Of a DNA stretch of 64,000 nt, positions 1 to 9,241 are shown piece after piece. This DNA is from Saccharomyces uvarum. Taxonomy: Eukaryota; Ascomycota; Saccharomycetes; Saccharomycetales; Saccharomycetaceae. The notes under the pieces are model-generated. The model searched no databases. It was not told the origin of the DNA and was given only the letters and a program-made list of their open reading frames with translations. Each line of letters begins with the position of its first letter. Position 1 is the first letter of the stretch. The position numbers and the translations under genes were made by a program. The stretch covers positions 806,001 through 870,000 of the forward strand of contig OX365943.1 of NCBI GenBank assembly GCA_947243795.1, given 5' to 3'.

Positions 1-24
1 TGTTTTATTACGGCTGGTCAATAC

Positions 25-334
25 TGTTGGAACAAGATTCAACTATTGTCCATCTATTACTATTATATACGGTGTTAAAAGATGACATAAATTACAAGAG
101 CAGTAAATTAAGGTTCAAACTGTCATCGAAATTAATGGAAGCTGAAGCGCAAGGATTGATATTGTAATAGGGTCAATGAATGATAACATATAAAAAGAGG
201 AACAGAATCATTTATAATATTATGCAAAATTGCAGATTCCTTTTTGTGGATTCCTAAATCCATGAGGAGAATCTCTAGTATAATATATATACGCAATATT
301 ATAACATTAAGAAACAATGGAATCCCAAAGATCA
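25..334 (+). mobile_element. Solo LTR remnant, Ty1/Ty2 delta-like
   Basis: The segment begins with TGTTGGAA and contains blocks I recognise from Ty1/Ty2 delta LTRs: ATATACGGTGTTA, GGAAGCTGAAG, GCAAGGATTGAT, ATTGCAGATTCC, GGATTCCTAAATCC and AACAATGGAATCCCAA, in the usual order. No gag or pol lies beside it, so it is a solo LTR and a degenerate relic. It ends about 275 bases upstream of tRNA-Ile, the preferred target zone of Ty1-type elements. The 3' edge is uncertain because a copy of part of the LTR follows. No clear 5-base target duplication is visible. It is probably old, and its subfamily was not determined. Confidence 0.85.
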
Positions 335-367
335 ATCCATGAGGAGAATCTCTAGTATAATCTATAT
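257..367 (+). repeat. Direct repeat within and just after the LTR
   Basis: A block of about 27 bases beginning ATCCATGAGGAGAATC occurs twice, near 258-284 and 335-361, with identical core sequence. The first copy sits in its normal LTR place and the second follows the apparent LTR end. This looks like a local tandem duplication or the stub of a second LTR. The perfect match suggests the duplication is younger than the LTR itself. Confidence 0.8.
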
Positions 368-610
368 TTAAGATCTGAATATAACAAAAGGGTGAAAACG
401 CGGAATCTTGGACCTAAACAAATATATATATACTTCGAGTGCTTCATTTAAGCAAGGTCCACATTCCGGAATGTGATTGCTACTGTGTAGTCCCTTGTAT
501 GGTTTATATTGATTGATTTCAAGCATGTTTCAGTTGCTCGCTGATAGATTTGTTGCTATATTACAGTAGGATTATTACTATTGGAAATAGAGCATTTCCA
601 ACAATAAATT

Positions 611-684
611 GGTCTCTTGGCCCAGTTGGTTAAGGCACCGTGCTAATAACGCGGGGATCAGCGGTTCGATCCCGCTAGAGACCA
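611..684 (+). tRNA. tI(AAU): tRNA-Ile (anticodon AAU)
   Basis: A 74-base cloverleaf: the acceptor stem GGTCTCT pairs with AGAGACC and has an A discriminator; the T arm is GGTTCGATCCC; the anticodon loop is CTAATAA with anticodon AAT. There is no intron. The Pol III terminator is the T run at 689-694. An identical copy lies on the other strand at 49199-49272. CCA is not encoded, as usual in eukaryotes. Confidence 0.98.
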
Positions 685-856
685 TTTATTTTTTGGTAGA
701 TTCTTCAACAATTAGTTACGGCTCGGTAGTGATTTCCCTTTTTTACATCTTCTTTAGTACAAGTGTAGTTGATTCTGTTAGCATTTATGTATATATACAT
801 AAACTATACCTATGTTTAATCAATATTTTTATAAATTCCGTTTTATATTTTTGCTT

Positions 857-2506
857 TCACCATGCTACCCCAGCCAAGTAAGAGTTATCTTGTGATGATG
901 ATTCTTCTTCATTTTCAAATACGCTTCCAAAAACCTCAAATTCTAAAGTAGGAAGAGTTTTCAATCTTCTTGAAGATTCCGCACTGAGTAAAGAATCGTA
1001 ACTCCAATCCAAGAAATCCTCCATGTTGTAACTCAGCTTTTTAAATGGTTGAGCAAAGACCTTGGCTAAGGTGGCGACATTTGGATGGTAATGTTCCATT
1101 AATGATGCTAGTTCCCACAGAGAGGAATCAAGCGCATGTGTCAGTTCTGGATCGGATTCGTTTACATTGAACGGATCTACGTAGCTGTCTTTCAAGTTCT
1201 TCAAATGTGCAACTTGTTCAGGGGTCTGGAATGGATCCGAAATGAAGGCTGGATTGTGCAACATTATCATACAGTTGGGGTGCTTCCTGATTAGGTTGTA
1301 AATGAAGGGAATCACGGAAACGATAGCCGAAGGTGGGGATTCCAATGTGAGTCTCGCCAATCTCTTCATGAAGGAAGCTACCAAATGAGCTGACAGATGC
1401 GTTGAAGACAAGAAGATGTCCATTAATCTGAAGAATCTTGCTCTATATTTGACATGCATTAGATCTGAATTTATGATTTGATAAAGTTTTTTGTAGAAAT
1501 GTGGGTATTCCAAGTTAAACCTTCTCATTAGCTCGAAAAGACCATTCAAGGCCAAGATGGGGATAACACCGGCGTTGGTATTGGAGCTTTGTAAATTGTA
1601 AGAATCAGTAAGGAAATCCATCAGTTTAGTTGGGGTGTGGAAATGGGGTATTATTCTCTTATGCAGGATCAACAAAATAGTTTTGTACTGTTGGAGAGAT
1701 AATTGGCCGTTTAGTAAAGAGAGCCAGTTTTTTTCAAAGTTCGACTTGTACTTAGAGTCATTCTCGATGGCTTGTGGTGGGTTTGGAACAAAGACCTCCA
1801 AATCTGCATTCGCACTGGAACAATGCTCATCATGGTTCGCCAGTATCAACCACTTGCCGACGTTTTTAAGAAGTAGCTCCTGGTAAGCCGGGTCTTCTAA
1901 GAGCTGGTTGAATTCTGATTGGAAATAGTATTGGATGTCCGCGAATTTCTTGTAGTATTTTTCGGTGAACTCTATTATGATTACGTTTTCAGACGCACCG
2001 GAGCTCTTGGAGTTCTCTAGTTCGCCCATGTTCGAGGACCATAGGGCAATGATCAATTTCCTGAATGTTTTATTAGGGAAAAATGGAGCGTCTTTTTTAG
2101 ATGCGAAATGCGTGGATTCCAGATCCATTAGTTGCAAATAGACATCGAGAGAATCCAAACCAAGAGAGGTCTCAAATGGTATATCTGAAATGATGCTCAA
2201 TAATTTCGACTTGAACGCTTCATAAACCTTTCTGCACCACTTAACAAATTGTTCTTTCTCCACAGTGACCTTTTTGGACGAAGGTAAAGTTAAATCGCCA
2301 CGAGAAAACAACTTCTTGAATATTTGGAACAGCGACATGATCAAGAATCTCAAGTTTCTCTCCGTCTCTTCATCTTCCAATTGGGAGACATCCTCTGGAA
2401 TGACAAGTTCATTGACAAGCTTGATAATAGAGTTATACTGCTTTCTGTCGGTCGCAGTGGTCAACTTCTTGGCAATATCTTTGATATCCGATATAAGCAG
2501 TGGCAT
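857..2506 (-). CDS. NOC4: Noc4, 40S ribosome biogenesis factor
   Basis: 549 residues, close to the 552 I recall for S. cerevisiae Noc4/Utp19. The protein works in the nucleolus with Nop14 in the SSU processome, in maturation and export of 40S precursors. The sequence follows the known protein from its start (MPLLISDIKDIAKKL) to its end (YLAGVAW). The C-terminal half, roughly 300-480, is the helical CBF/Noc family domain, including segments such as VKYRARFFRLMDIF and LIRKHPNC. PAC and RRPE motifs lie upstream of the start, as in the ribosome biogenesis regulon. The gene is transcribed away from the snoRNA and ASN1, and its 3' end lies about 170 bases from tRNA-Ile. I estimate identity to S. 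cerevisiae at near 88 percent, by eye. Confidence 0.97.
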   Translation of the reverse strand: MPLLISDIKDIAKKLTTATDRKQYNSIIKLVNELVIPEDVSQLEDEETERNLRFLIMSLFQIFKKLFSRGDLTLPSSKKVTVEKEQFVKWCRKVYEAFKSKLLSIISDIPFETSLGLDSLDVYLQLMDLESTHFASKKDAPFFPNKTFRKLIIALWSSNMGELENSKSSGASENVIIIEFTEKYYKKFADIQYYFQSEFNQLLEDPAYQELLLKNVGKWLILANHDEHCSSANADLEVFVPNPPQAIENDSKYKSNFEKNWLSLLNGQLSLQQYKTILLILHKRIIPHFHTPTKLMDFLTDSYNLQSSNTNAGVIPILALNGLFELMRRFNLEYPHFYKKLYQIINSDLMHVKYRARFFRLMDIFLSSTHLSAHLVASFMKRLARLTLESPPSAIVSVIPFIYNLIRKHPNCMIMLHNPAFISDPFQTPEQVAHLKNLKDSYVDPFNVNESDPELTHALDSSLWELASLMEHYHPNVATLAKVFAQPFKKLSYNMEDFLDWSYDSLLSAESSRRLKTLPTLEFEVFGSVFENEEESSSQDNSYLAGVAW

Positions 2507-2570
2507 ATTCCTTGACGGTTCTTTTTGTCTAGAGATCTGTATTCGTGAAAACCGTGCATAAGTCTCACCT

Positions 2571-2640
2571 CATCGCATCTCATCAACTTCAATAGGCATT
2601 TTTTTTCGAACTGCCTGGAAAATTTTAGTGAAAAATTTCA
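2571..2640 (-). promoter_or_regulatory. PAC and RRPE motifs of the NOC4 promoter
   Basis: CTCATCGC at 2571-2578 is the reverse complement of the PAC element GCGATGAG, and TGAAAAATTT at 2631-2640 matches the RRPE consensus. The pair, 65-135 bases upstream of the NOC4 start, is the classic signature of ribosome biogenesis genes (bound by Dot6/Tod6 and Stb3 in S. cerevisiae). The match is seen in the sequence; the regulation is inferred. Confidence 0.8.
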
Positions 2641-2673
2641 AGAAAAGCCCTAAAGCTTTACAAAGTCTTCGGT

Positions 2674-2680
2674 TACCCGT
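2674..2680 (+). promoter_or_regulatory. Reb1 binding site
   Basis: TTACCCG is an exact core match to the general regulatory factor Reb1. It sits between the NOC4 promoter and the snoRNA TATA box, where Reb1 would keep the divergent promoter free of nucleosomes. Confidence 0.65.
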
Positions 2681-2727
2681 TGTGAAATCAGAGAATTATT
2701 TTTTCTTCTTCATTTTTTCACCAGTAG

Positions 2728-2736
2728 TATAAAAAG
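2728..2736 (+). promoter_or_regulatory. TATA box of the snoRNA gene
   Basis: TATAAAAAG lies about 100 bases before the start of the C/D snoRNA and points toward it. Downstream are a pyrimidine-rich stretch and then the snoRNA terminal stem. Confidence 0.6.
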
Positions 2737-2825
2737 CGGGAATGTTCCGGACACACAATCCCATAGGAGCTCTTTTGTTCTTTTCTATTGTTCATTTAAA
2801 AGAAACCATGACCTTCCAAGTTTTT

Positions 2826-2980
2826 AAAAGAACACGATGATACTATTTGCGTTTTAAATCGAACAATTCTTCTCGGAGCAATCTGAGGTTTTAATGGAGA
2901 TAGCGGTTCCTGCGCAGCCAATTGATCTTGTTACATTCTTAAGAATGACAAGGACGCTTTTATAAAATTCTGATTCTTTT
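2826..2980 (+). ncRNA. SNR45: Box C/D snoRNA, snR45-like
   Basis: A terminal stem (AAAAGAA at 2826-2832 with TTCTTTT at 2974-2980) brackets a C box-like ATGATAC (2837-2843) and a D box CTGA (2970-2973). A second CTGA at 2883-2886 may be D'. In S. cerevisiae snR45 lies between NOC4 and ASN1, about 0.7-0.9 kb before ASN1, and this element sits in the same place. SnR45 is an unusual C/D snoRNA that guides Kre33 acetylation of 18S rRNA rather than 2'-O-methylation. The exact mature ends are uncertain; the annotated yeast RNA is somewhat longer than this span. Confidence 0.75.
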
Positions 2981-3674
2981 ATTATTTTTGTTGTTTTCAC
3001 TTGAGAGCAGTCGCCTATGTACACGTACATATATACAAACGTGCCCAACGGCCGAGTAGAAGCGTGCGTTGCGCGGGTGCTTCTTGCACATCTTGCCAGA
3101 CCCTGTCGAGCAGCGAGCAGCGAACAGCATCTAGCCTGTAAAGCGATCTCCGGAGGAGCTACTGTGTGCGTGAACAGAGTCGAGTATTACGTTACTAGGA
3201 CTGCCCTGGAACTCTATCACAGGCGGGTCGAAACATGTCCAGGGTCTCTCTCTACTGTCAACGGGTTCAAGGGCCGCTCCCGGGCATCAACCACCGTTTC
3301 TTATCACAGGCGCCTGCGATTCACCAATCATAATGCAGCGGCACAGCGGTCCGCGTAGAACATACCGGGCAGGGGAACCGCGATAGTTAGCAGCGACGGG
3401 CTCAGACGGACAAAGAGTGCCAGATGGAGCCTCGGCTCAGATGCATTTGACTCATTCTGAAAAAAGTGAAAATTTGCAGCTCGCTCGAAATGACAAATCT
3501 TTCGTTTTCAAATCTGTCTAGGTGTGCAAGTATGCATATATATATACACGCACTCTGCAGCGTACCCTGCCAAAACACTATGTCATGCTAGGGCCCTTTG
3601 TAAATTCTACTCTTTTATAGTGTCTAAATACTGACGTACATACGCTTATTATACCAACAATACAATAACTCGAG
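2981..3674 (+). promoter_or_regulatory. ASN1 upstream region
   Basis: About 690 bases without a supported gene. The part from 3040 to 3430 is notably GC-rich for yeast. A consensus Gcn4 site is at 3448-3454, and a TATA-like ATATATATATA is near 3536-3546. Open frames here are short and look like chance products of the GC-rich stretch. Confidence 0.6.
3448..3454 (+). promoter_or_regulatory. Gcn4 site (GCRE) of ASN1
   Basis: TGACTCA is the exact Gcn4 consensus, 221 bases upstream of the ASN1 start. ASN1 is a known general amino acid control target in S. cerevisiae, so induction by Gcn4 under amino acid starvation is likely. Confidence 0.8.
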
Positions 3675-5393
3675 ATGTGTGGTATTTTTGCTGCTTTCAA
3701 GCACGAAGACGTGCACAGATATAAACCAAAGGCTTTACAGCTATCCAAGAGAATTAGACACCGTGGCCCAGACTGGTCCGGCAATGCCGTCAAGAACTCC
3801 ACTATCTTTGTTCATGAAAGATTGGCCATTGTTGGTTTAGACTCTGGTGCTCAACCAATCACCTCTCCAGACGAAGACTACATGCTTTGTGTCAACGGTG
3901 AAATCTACAACCACATCCAACTAAGAGAAGAATGTCCAGACTACCAGTTCAAGACTCTAAGTGACTGTGAGCCCATCATCCCAATGTACTTGAAGCATGA
4001 CATCGATGCTCCTAAGTACTTGGACGGTATGTTCGCTTGGACTCTATACGATGCTAAGCAAGACCGTATCATAGCAGCAAGAGACCCAATCGGTATCACG
4101 ACCTTATACATGGGCCGCTCTTCTGCTTCTCCAAAGACCGTTTATTTTGCATCTGAACTAAAATGTCTAACCGACGATTGTGACACCATCACTGCATTCC
4201 CACCGGGCCATGTATATGACTCTAATACCGATAAGATCACACGTTACTTCACTCCAGACTGGTTAGATGAAAAACGTATTCCATCCACCCCAATAGACTA
4301 CTTGGCTATCAGACATTCTTTGGAAAAATCTGTTAGAAAGAGATTAATGGCTGAAGTTCCATTCGGTGTTCTTTTGTCTGGTGGGTTAGATTCCTCTTTG
4401 ATTGCCGCCATCGCTGCCCGTGAAACCGCTAAGGCCACTAACGATGTGGAACCATCCACTTACGATAACAAGGCCAGACACCTAGCAGGTGTCGACGACG
4501 AAGGTAACCTACACACAGCTGGCTGGACAAGTCTTCATTCCTTTGCCATCGGTTTGCCAAATGCTCCAGATTTGCAAGCCGCCAGAAAGGTCGCCAAGTT
4601 TATTGGCTCTATCCATCACGAACACACTTTCACATTGCAAGAAGGTTTAGACGCCTTAGACGATGTCATTTACCATTTGGAAACCTACGATGTCACCACA
4701 ATCAGAGCATCCACCCCAATGTTCTTGCTATCCAGAAAGATTAAGGCTCAAGGTGTCAAGATGGTTCTTTCCGGTGAAGGTTCAGACGAAATTTTCGGTG
4801 GTTATCTATATTTCGCGCAAGCTCCTTCTGCCGCGGAATTCCATACCGAATCCGTGCAGCGTGTCAAGAACTTGCACTTGGCTGATTGTTTGAGAGCTAA
4901 CAAGTCTACCATGGCTTGGGGTCTAGAAGCTCGTGTTCCATTCTTGGACAGAGAATTCTTGCAATTGTGTATGAACATCGATCCAAGTGAGAAAATGATC
5001 AGACCAAAGGAAGGCCGGATTGAGAAGTATATTTTGAGAAAGGCATTCGATACCACAGACGAACCTGAAACTAAGCCATACTTGCCAGAAGAAATCTTAT
5101 GGAGACAAAAGGAACAATTCTCCGATGGTGTTGGTTACTCATGGATCGACAGTCTAAAGGATACCGCTGAAGCTGTCATTTCCGATGAAATGTTCGCCAA
5201 TCCAAAGGCTGAATGGGGCAGTGACATCCCAACCACAAAGGAAGCTTACTGGTACAGATTGAAGTTTGATGGTTTATTCCCTCAAAAGACCGTCGCCGAC
5301 ACCGTCATGAGATGGGTTCCAAAGGCTGATTGGGGTTGTGCTGAAGATCCTTCCGGTAGATACGCTCAAATTCATGAAAAACACATTGATTAA
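3675..5393 (+). CDS. ASN1: Asparagine synthetase (glutamine-hydrolysing)
   Basis: 572 residues, the same length as yeast Asn1. It makes asparagine from aspartate, ATP and glutamine in the cytosol. Cys2 after the initiator Met is the nucleophile of the N-terminal class II glutaminase domain (about 2-210), with RHRGPDW and NGEIYNH motifs following. The synthetase domain has the ATP pyrophosphatase loop SGGLDSS near 234-240 and SGEGSDE near 360. The codon choice is strongly biased (GGT, GCT, AAG, TTG), fitting high expression. A Gcn4 site lies upstream. The differences from S. cerevisiae that I can recall (for example FKHED for FRHED) are conservative. ASN2 is the paralogue elsewhere in the genome; synteny makes this copy ASN1. 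Confidence 0.98.
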   Translation: MCGIFAAFKHEDVHRYKPKALQLSKRIRHRGPDWSGNAVKNSTIFVHERLAIVGLDSGAQPITSPDEDYMLCVNGEIYNHIQLREECPDYQFKTLSDCEPIIPMYLKHDIDAPKYLDGMFAWTLYDAKQDRIIAARDPIGITTLYMGRSSASPKTVYFASELKCLTDDCDTITAFPPGHVYDSNTDKITRYFTPDWLDEKRIPSTPIDYLAIRHSLEKSVRKRLMAEVPFGVLLSGGLDSSLIAAIAARETAKATNDVEPSTYDNKARHLAGVDDEGNLHTAGWTSLHSFAIGLPNAPDLQAARKVAKFIGSIHHEHTFTLQEGLDALDDVIYHLETYDVTTIRASTPMFLLSRKIKAQGVKMVLSGEGSDEIFGGYLYFAQAPSAAEFHTESVQRVKNLHLADCLRANKSTMAWGLEARVPFLDREFLQLCMNIDPSEKMIRPKEGRIEKYILRKAFDTTDEPETKPYLPEEILWRQKEQFSDGVGYSWIDSLKDTAEAVISDEMFANPKAEWGSDIPTTKEAYWYRLKFDGLFPQKTVADTVMRWVPKADWGCAEDPSGRYAQIHEKHID

Positions 5394-5765
5394 ACATAAT
5401 ACACAAACAATAAACTATGAAATAATTTTGTAGATATTTTTATAGAGAACGAAGTAAAAAGAGAAAACTAAGAATCTATTTCATGTTAATTTAATGAAAA
5501 TTTCGCTCATTGTTTATATTTGATGGGCTGTGCTCGAACAATTAATTATCTTTACACGGGCTAAATGCTCATCGCATATCTAAACAGTGTCTCGGCGCAA
5601 ATAACTGTTGAGCATAGTTCTTGCTTTAGCTATCCCTACTTTCTAGAATATATTACCTTTCACTAAACTCGGTTCTTTGGAGCGTGGCCTTGGACAGCAC
5701 TGTGCCCTTACTTGTTACCGATTGTTGCAACAAATTGGGATATTTTGGATATTTTGGACAGCTTC
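5394..5765. other. Convergent intergenic region, ASN1 / YPR145C-A
   Basis: 372 AT-rich bases between the ASN1 stop and the 3' end of the minus-strand small gene. I see only 3' processing-type AT tracts and a near match to the origin consensus (TTTATATTT near 5513), which is too weak to call. Confidence 0.5.
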
Positions 5766-5999
5766 CTAAGTATTCCTTTTAGTCCGCTTTTCCAGCCTTT
5801 TGTCTTGTAATTGAACATTTCTAATTGAATTACTCCTATCCAGCGACGCCCTTTGCTCCCTTTCGTACGCTATTAGAAGATCGTGTCTTGTTATTACTGT
5901 ATTTTTATTTTTGGGTTTCATTTCGGTTCCATAGTTCGGCAAGTATTGTCTATCATTTCTCTTAAACATCAGCTTAATCTTTTTGAAAGTGGCACTCAT
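5766..5999 (-). CDS. Small conserved protein of unknown function, YPR145C-A-like
   Basis: 77 residues starting MSATFKKIKLMF. It is strongly basic (many K and R) with no membrane segment and no motif I can name. It lies just downstream of ASN1 on the opposite strand, where S. cerevisiae has YPR145C-A of 78 residues. I believe the sequences correspond, but from memory only. Keeping an open frame of the same size in a diverged species argues that it is real. The function is unknown. Confidence 0.65.
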   Translation of the reverse strand: MSATFKKIKLMFKRNDRQYLPNYGTEMKPKNKNTVITRHDLLIAYEREQRASLDRSNSIRNVQLQDKRLEKRTKRNT

Positions 6000-6752
6000 A
6001 GGTTGTTAATGTAGAAGGGTTACTTGTTCAAGTACGGTTCATTTCGAGTTTTAAGATGCAAAAGCACATTAAAGAAAACAGAAACCAGAAAACAGAGTCT
6101 AAGCCTTTGTTTACGTAGACTGGTATATTTATAGCAAAGAGGTAGGCGTGCTACTATGCCACGTTGGCTATAAGTCGTATATGTGATGAGCGGTAGAGAG
6201 GAGCCAAGAAGCAAAAATATGTGCGCAGAGCAACGGTACAGGGCTAAGGATATACGCCTTGTTGCCCCGGTATCGGTGATTATCAAACGGTTTATTTACG
6301 ACTATGCCATGAACTAGGGATGAATGAGGTGTTTCTAATGACACATCGTTAGCGCACTTTTTTTTTTGAGCTCGTTTCTGTGCCACTATTTTCGTTTCCG
6401 CAGCTAAGCCGCGCAGACCGATAATCCTCGCTTAGGCGCACCAAGCCAAATCTTCGAAGAAGATCATGACTCCAAACGACGATGACCCTTTACTCATTCC
6501 CATCAAAATAGAAGCCTTGCACTTGCACCCATACGAGAAGTGGTCCAAGGTTTGCTTTCTTTCACGTATATTTATATATGTGCATGTATGCAGATATATG
6601 CGAGAATAATATGCTAGAACAACACGTCTCGTAAAGCACCGATCATTGAGAGCTCGTATCCAAACTGATAATAAATCGTAGAGGAAATCCCGACGCTCCC
6701 CAATAACACTCTTTTCCAGCCTCTCTGTAGTCGACAATTAGCTAAAGCGTCT
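6000..6752. other. Intergenic region with a possible smORF
   Basis: 753 bases between YPR145C-A and the 3' end of YPR147C. Minus-strand frames here are short and of unlikely composition. The one frame that looks protein-like is the plus-strand 47-codon ORF at 6466-6609, listed separately. Confidence 0.5.
6466..6609 (+). CDS. Possible short ORF, 47 residues
   Basis: ATG at 6466, stop at 6607-6609. The first 28 residues (acidic MTPNDDDPLLIPIK, then a His/Leu stretch and YEKWSK) have a balanced composition. The rest is AT-rich and looks like read-through into non-coding DNA. I see no TACTAAC branch site that would support splicing. I do not recognise the sequence. It may be chance. Confidence 0.2.
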   Translation: MTPNDDDPLLIPIKIEALHLHPYEKWSKVCFLSRIFIYVHVCRYMRE

Positions 6753-7667
6753 TTAAAAAAAGGCATTAACAGCGTATTCCGCATGTTTCACCACGAAAGA
6801 ATGAGGTATCTTGTCCGTGACATCAATCCTTAAATGTTCTTGTTTGACTTTATCATTATAGTAATGTGATAAATGTTTTCTAGTTTCGTCAGTAACCCAA
6901 TGGTCTTTAGTACTGAACAAAAACCAAGTAAAAATCCCGTTCTCTTCACAGTAATTGATAAATTTATCTTGAAACTCCCAATTAGTGGTTATCTCTTTCA
7001 ATTCCTGAGACGCCAGTCCCAGTGATTGACGGACGAACTGCCTGTGAGTCAAGAATAATCTCGTGGACAATACAGCTCGGTGACCGGCGGTTCCGCAACC
7101 CATGAATTTGTCAATAATTAATTTTGAAAACCCTTCTGACAAAACCCAATAAAAAAAAACATAACTGATAAATGATAAAACATGGGCCAAGGCGGGGACA
7201 TAATGAAATGCCGTTGTCATCTTAACACCCATCTCTGAGGCATGGATATCCATCACAGTTGGTGTAATTAAGCCGACTTTTGTTACAGAACCGACCAATC
7301 CGTTGGAGAGACACACTTTTTGCACAATGTAGGCCCCAACCGAGTGTCCCATAATAATGATTTTCCTGTTTTTATGCGAAAAATTATTAATTACTTTAAC
7401 CTGATGATCCACTTGCTCTTGTAAAGAAAATATCGGGGTATTTGAACGTGCATTCGAACTCATACCAGCATGAGATATACCAAGAATCTCCCATTCAGGA
7501 TGTTTTAAATGTAAATGATGTATCATCTCTTGATAGTAATGTAGAAGTCCAGGATTACCAGGGATCCACACCAACAATGGAGCATCTTCGTTGTCTGTGG
7601 TAACTGTGGGCTTGATATTCAATATTGAGCAGGGCAACTTGGATTTGGTGTACTCTTGTATGGTCAT
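6753..7667 (-). CDS. YPR147C: Lipid-droplet associated alpha/beta hydrolase (LDAH family)
   Basis: 304 residues, as in S. cerevisiae YPR147C. It has an alpha/beta-hydrolase fold: oxyanion-loop segment IPGNPG (35-40), nucleophile elbow GHSVG with Ser109, a later Asp in STKDHW, and a His in the C-terminal IPHSF segment, giving a plausible Ser-Asp-His triad. A hydrophobic stretch in the middle (ALAHVLSFISYVFFYWVL) could dip into the lipid-droplet surface. The family (human LDAH) acts on or near neutral lipids or sterol esters; the yeast protein is reported on lipid droplets with ester hydrolase activity. The true substrate cannot be read from the sequence. Confidence 0.92.
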   Translation of the reverse strand: MTIQEYTKSKLPCSILNIKPTVTTDNEDAPLLVWIPGNPGLLHYYQEMIHHLHLKHPEWEILGISHAGMSSNARSNTPIFSLQEQVDHQVKVINNFSHKNRKIIIMGHSVGAYIVQKVCLSNGLVGSVTKVGLITPTVMDIHASEMGVKMTTAFHYVPALAHVLSFISYVFFYWVLSEGFSKLIIDKFMGCGTAGHRAVLSTRLFLTHRQFVRQSLGLASQELKEITTNWEFQDKFINYCEENGIFTWFLFSTKDHWVTDETRKHLSHYYNDKVKQEHLRIDVTDKIPHSFVVKHAEYAVNAFF

Positions 7668-7954
7668 TTTTTTTTTTTGGTAGAGCTCTATATGTCAACA
7701 ATGGGACAGTACGCCGATAGCTGTTTTTTCCTCTTCACAATACCTTTAAACTTGCTGCTACAGTATTGTTTTTTTGTTTTTTTTCATGCGCTGCATTAGA
7801 ACTACAGCGGGTTTTTTTCGGGTACTGATTTGCTCGAGCGTAAACGAACCCTATGAGGTGGAATAAAAATGACTAAAATCACATAAAAACATATAGATAT
7901 AAAAACTAAATTTATATATATATATAAATAAGTGGTAATGTATTTGCTTTGTGT
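7668..7954. other. Tandem intergenic region, YPR148C / YPR147C
   Basis: 287 bases with T runs and, near the YPR148C end, a TATATATATATA tract (about 7914-7925). This is the YPR147C promoter region on the minus strand plus the YPR148C 3' end. No specific factor site was recognised. Confidence 0.4.
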
Positions 7955-9241
7955 TTAGTTTTCCATACCGTTTAATACCTTCAGGTTTGCTTCCACTTCC
8001 TGAGCACATTGTCTGAAATACACCAATTGGAAATTTTGAAACAGTTTCACTAAGCCCAAAATTTCAGAACTGTCAGTGATTTCCTCCATTGTTTCCACAG
8101 CAGCTGTGGTGTTGGAGACAAATTCGTCTTCCAGTTTTTCTAACAGTTTGTTTTCTTCGGAATCTTCAATTGAGAGCTGATTGGTTGGTTGTTGTTTTGG
8201 ATTTTCGTTCGTAGCAGTATCATCAGGAGCGGCGACCTCGCTTTCCACTTTTTCTGGTTCTTCTTCGAAAACCTTTGTGTCATTTTCGTTTACTTTTTTA
8301 TTTTCGGCGGTAAGAGCTTCCTCTAAGGATGTAGAGTTTGCACTGTTGTCGTTGTTGTCGGCCTCCTTCGAGGTTTCATCCTTTTGAGCTCTCAGTTGTT
8401 CTTCTTTTGACTTACCTTCATAACGCATTGTGTCAAACTTAAGTCTTGATTCTTCTACTTTTTTGCGCAATTCATGGACCTTCTTAAAGTCCTCAGTTAT
8501 CAATTTTTCTAATTTTTTGTTGAATTCTTTAACCATCATAGAATCCATTTCCGCTTTACCTTCATCGATGTTTTTGTAACATGTTGACCATGAGTCGAAA
8601 ACCTTTATCAAGTTAGATAGATCTTCATCCTCTTCCTCATCCTCATCCTCTTCTCCTTCTTCTTCTTCTTCTTGTTCATCTGTTTCCTGTGCGGTTTTTT
8701 TGGACTCCTTTTTCTGCTTCAATTCTGCCTTTTCGTTTTGTTTTAAGTTTTGGAATTCGCTTTCACAATCAACGGCTGCTTTTGAAATTGCCTGGGCAAA
8801 AGACCTTGGCAAAAATGTATCATCATGCTTGGAATCCTTCTTTTTACTGGCGTGTTCCGATTTTTTGGAACCAAACCAGCCGTCTTTATTAAGGGACCAC
8901 CAATCCGAAATACTTTCCGTTAAATTTGGCGGATAGTCGTAGCCTTCCACTTCAAATGTCTTGGACACTAGCAAAATCCTCTTACAAACTTTCTCCAAAG
9001 AATCGCTCTTCTTCTCCAAAAATTGGTACTGTGGTGGTAATTTGCTTATATCAGAAACAGTGCCTAATGATTCTTGAACAAATCTTGTGCGCGATTTAAT
9101 TGATAATCTTGTTTGCGGGTCGTTCAAGTTTACGTTCGCATTTGCTAACGCAGAGTTTAAGGTGTCTTGAGTTTTGTGAGCAGCGGTAGCAATCGAATCG
9201 GTGAGCTTGTTCAAGGAAAATCCTGAAAAATAACCAGACAT
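7955..9241 (-). CDS. YPR148C: BAR-domain-like protein, Gvp36 family
   Basis: 428 residues (435 recalled in S. cerevisiae). The start MSGYFSGFSLNKL and long, charged, helical build fit the Gvp36/YPR148C family of BAR-like proteins linked to Golgi and membrane shape. A very acidic run of Glu and Asp lies near 186-210 in an otherwise Lys- and Glu-rich helix; such inserts vary in length between species. The C-terminal segment (LGLVKLFQNFQLVYFRQCAQEV) completes the BAR-like helical fold. There is no transmembrane segment. The biological role is not defined. It is transcribed divergently from NCE102 across a long 1.7-kb gap. Confidence 0.9.
   Translation of the reverse strand: MSGYFSGFSLNKLTDSIATAAHKTQDTLNSALANANVNLNDPQTRLSIKSRTRFVQESLGTVSDISKLPPQYQFLEKKSDSLEKVCKRILLVSKTFEVEGYDYPPNLTESISDWWSLNKDGWFGSKKSEHASKKKDSKHDDTFLPRSFAQAISKAAVDCESEFQNLKQNEKAELKQKKESKKTAQETDEQEEEEEGEEDEDEEEDEDLSNLIKVFDSWSTCYKNIDEGKAEMDSMMVKEFNKKLEKLITEDFKKVHELRKKVEESRLKFDTMRYEGKSKEEQLRAQKDETSKEADNNDNSANSTSLEEALTAENKKVNENDTKVFEEEPEKVESEVAAPDDTATNENPKQQPTNQLSIEDSEENKLLEKLEDEFVSNTTAAVETMEEITDSSEILGLVKLFQNFQLVYFRQCAQEVEANLKVLNGMEN

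Noticed and set aside
3017-3358. 113-codon plus-strand frame upstream of ASN1
   Set aside because: It lies in a GC-rich promoter stretch, lacks any recognisable motif and has unusual Cys/Arg content. Chance frame.
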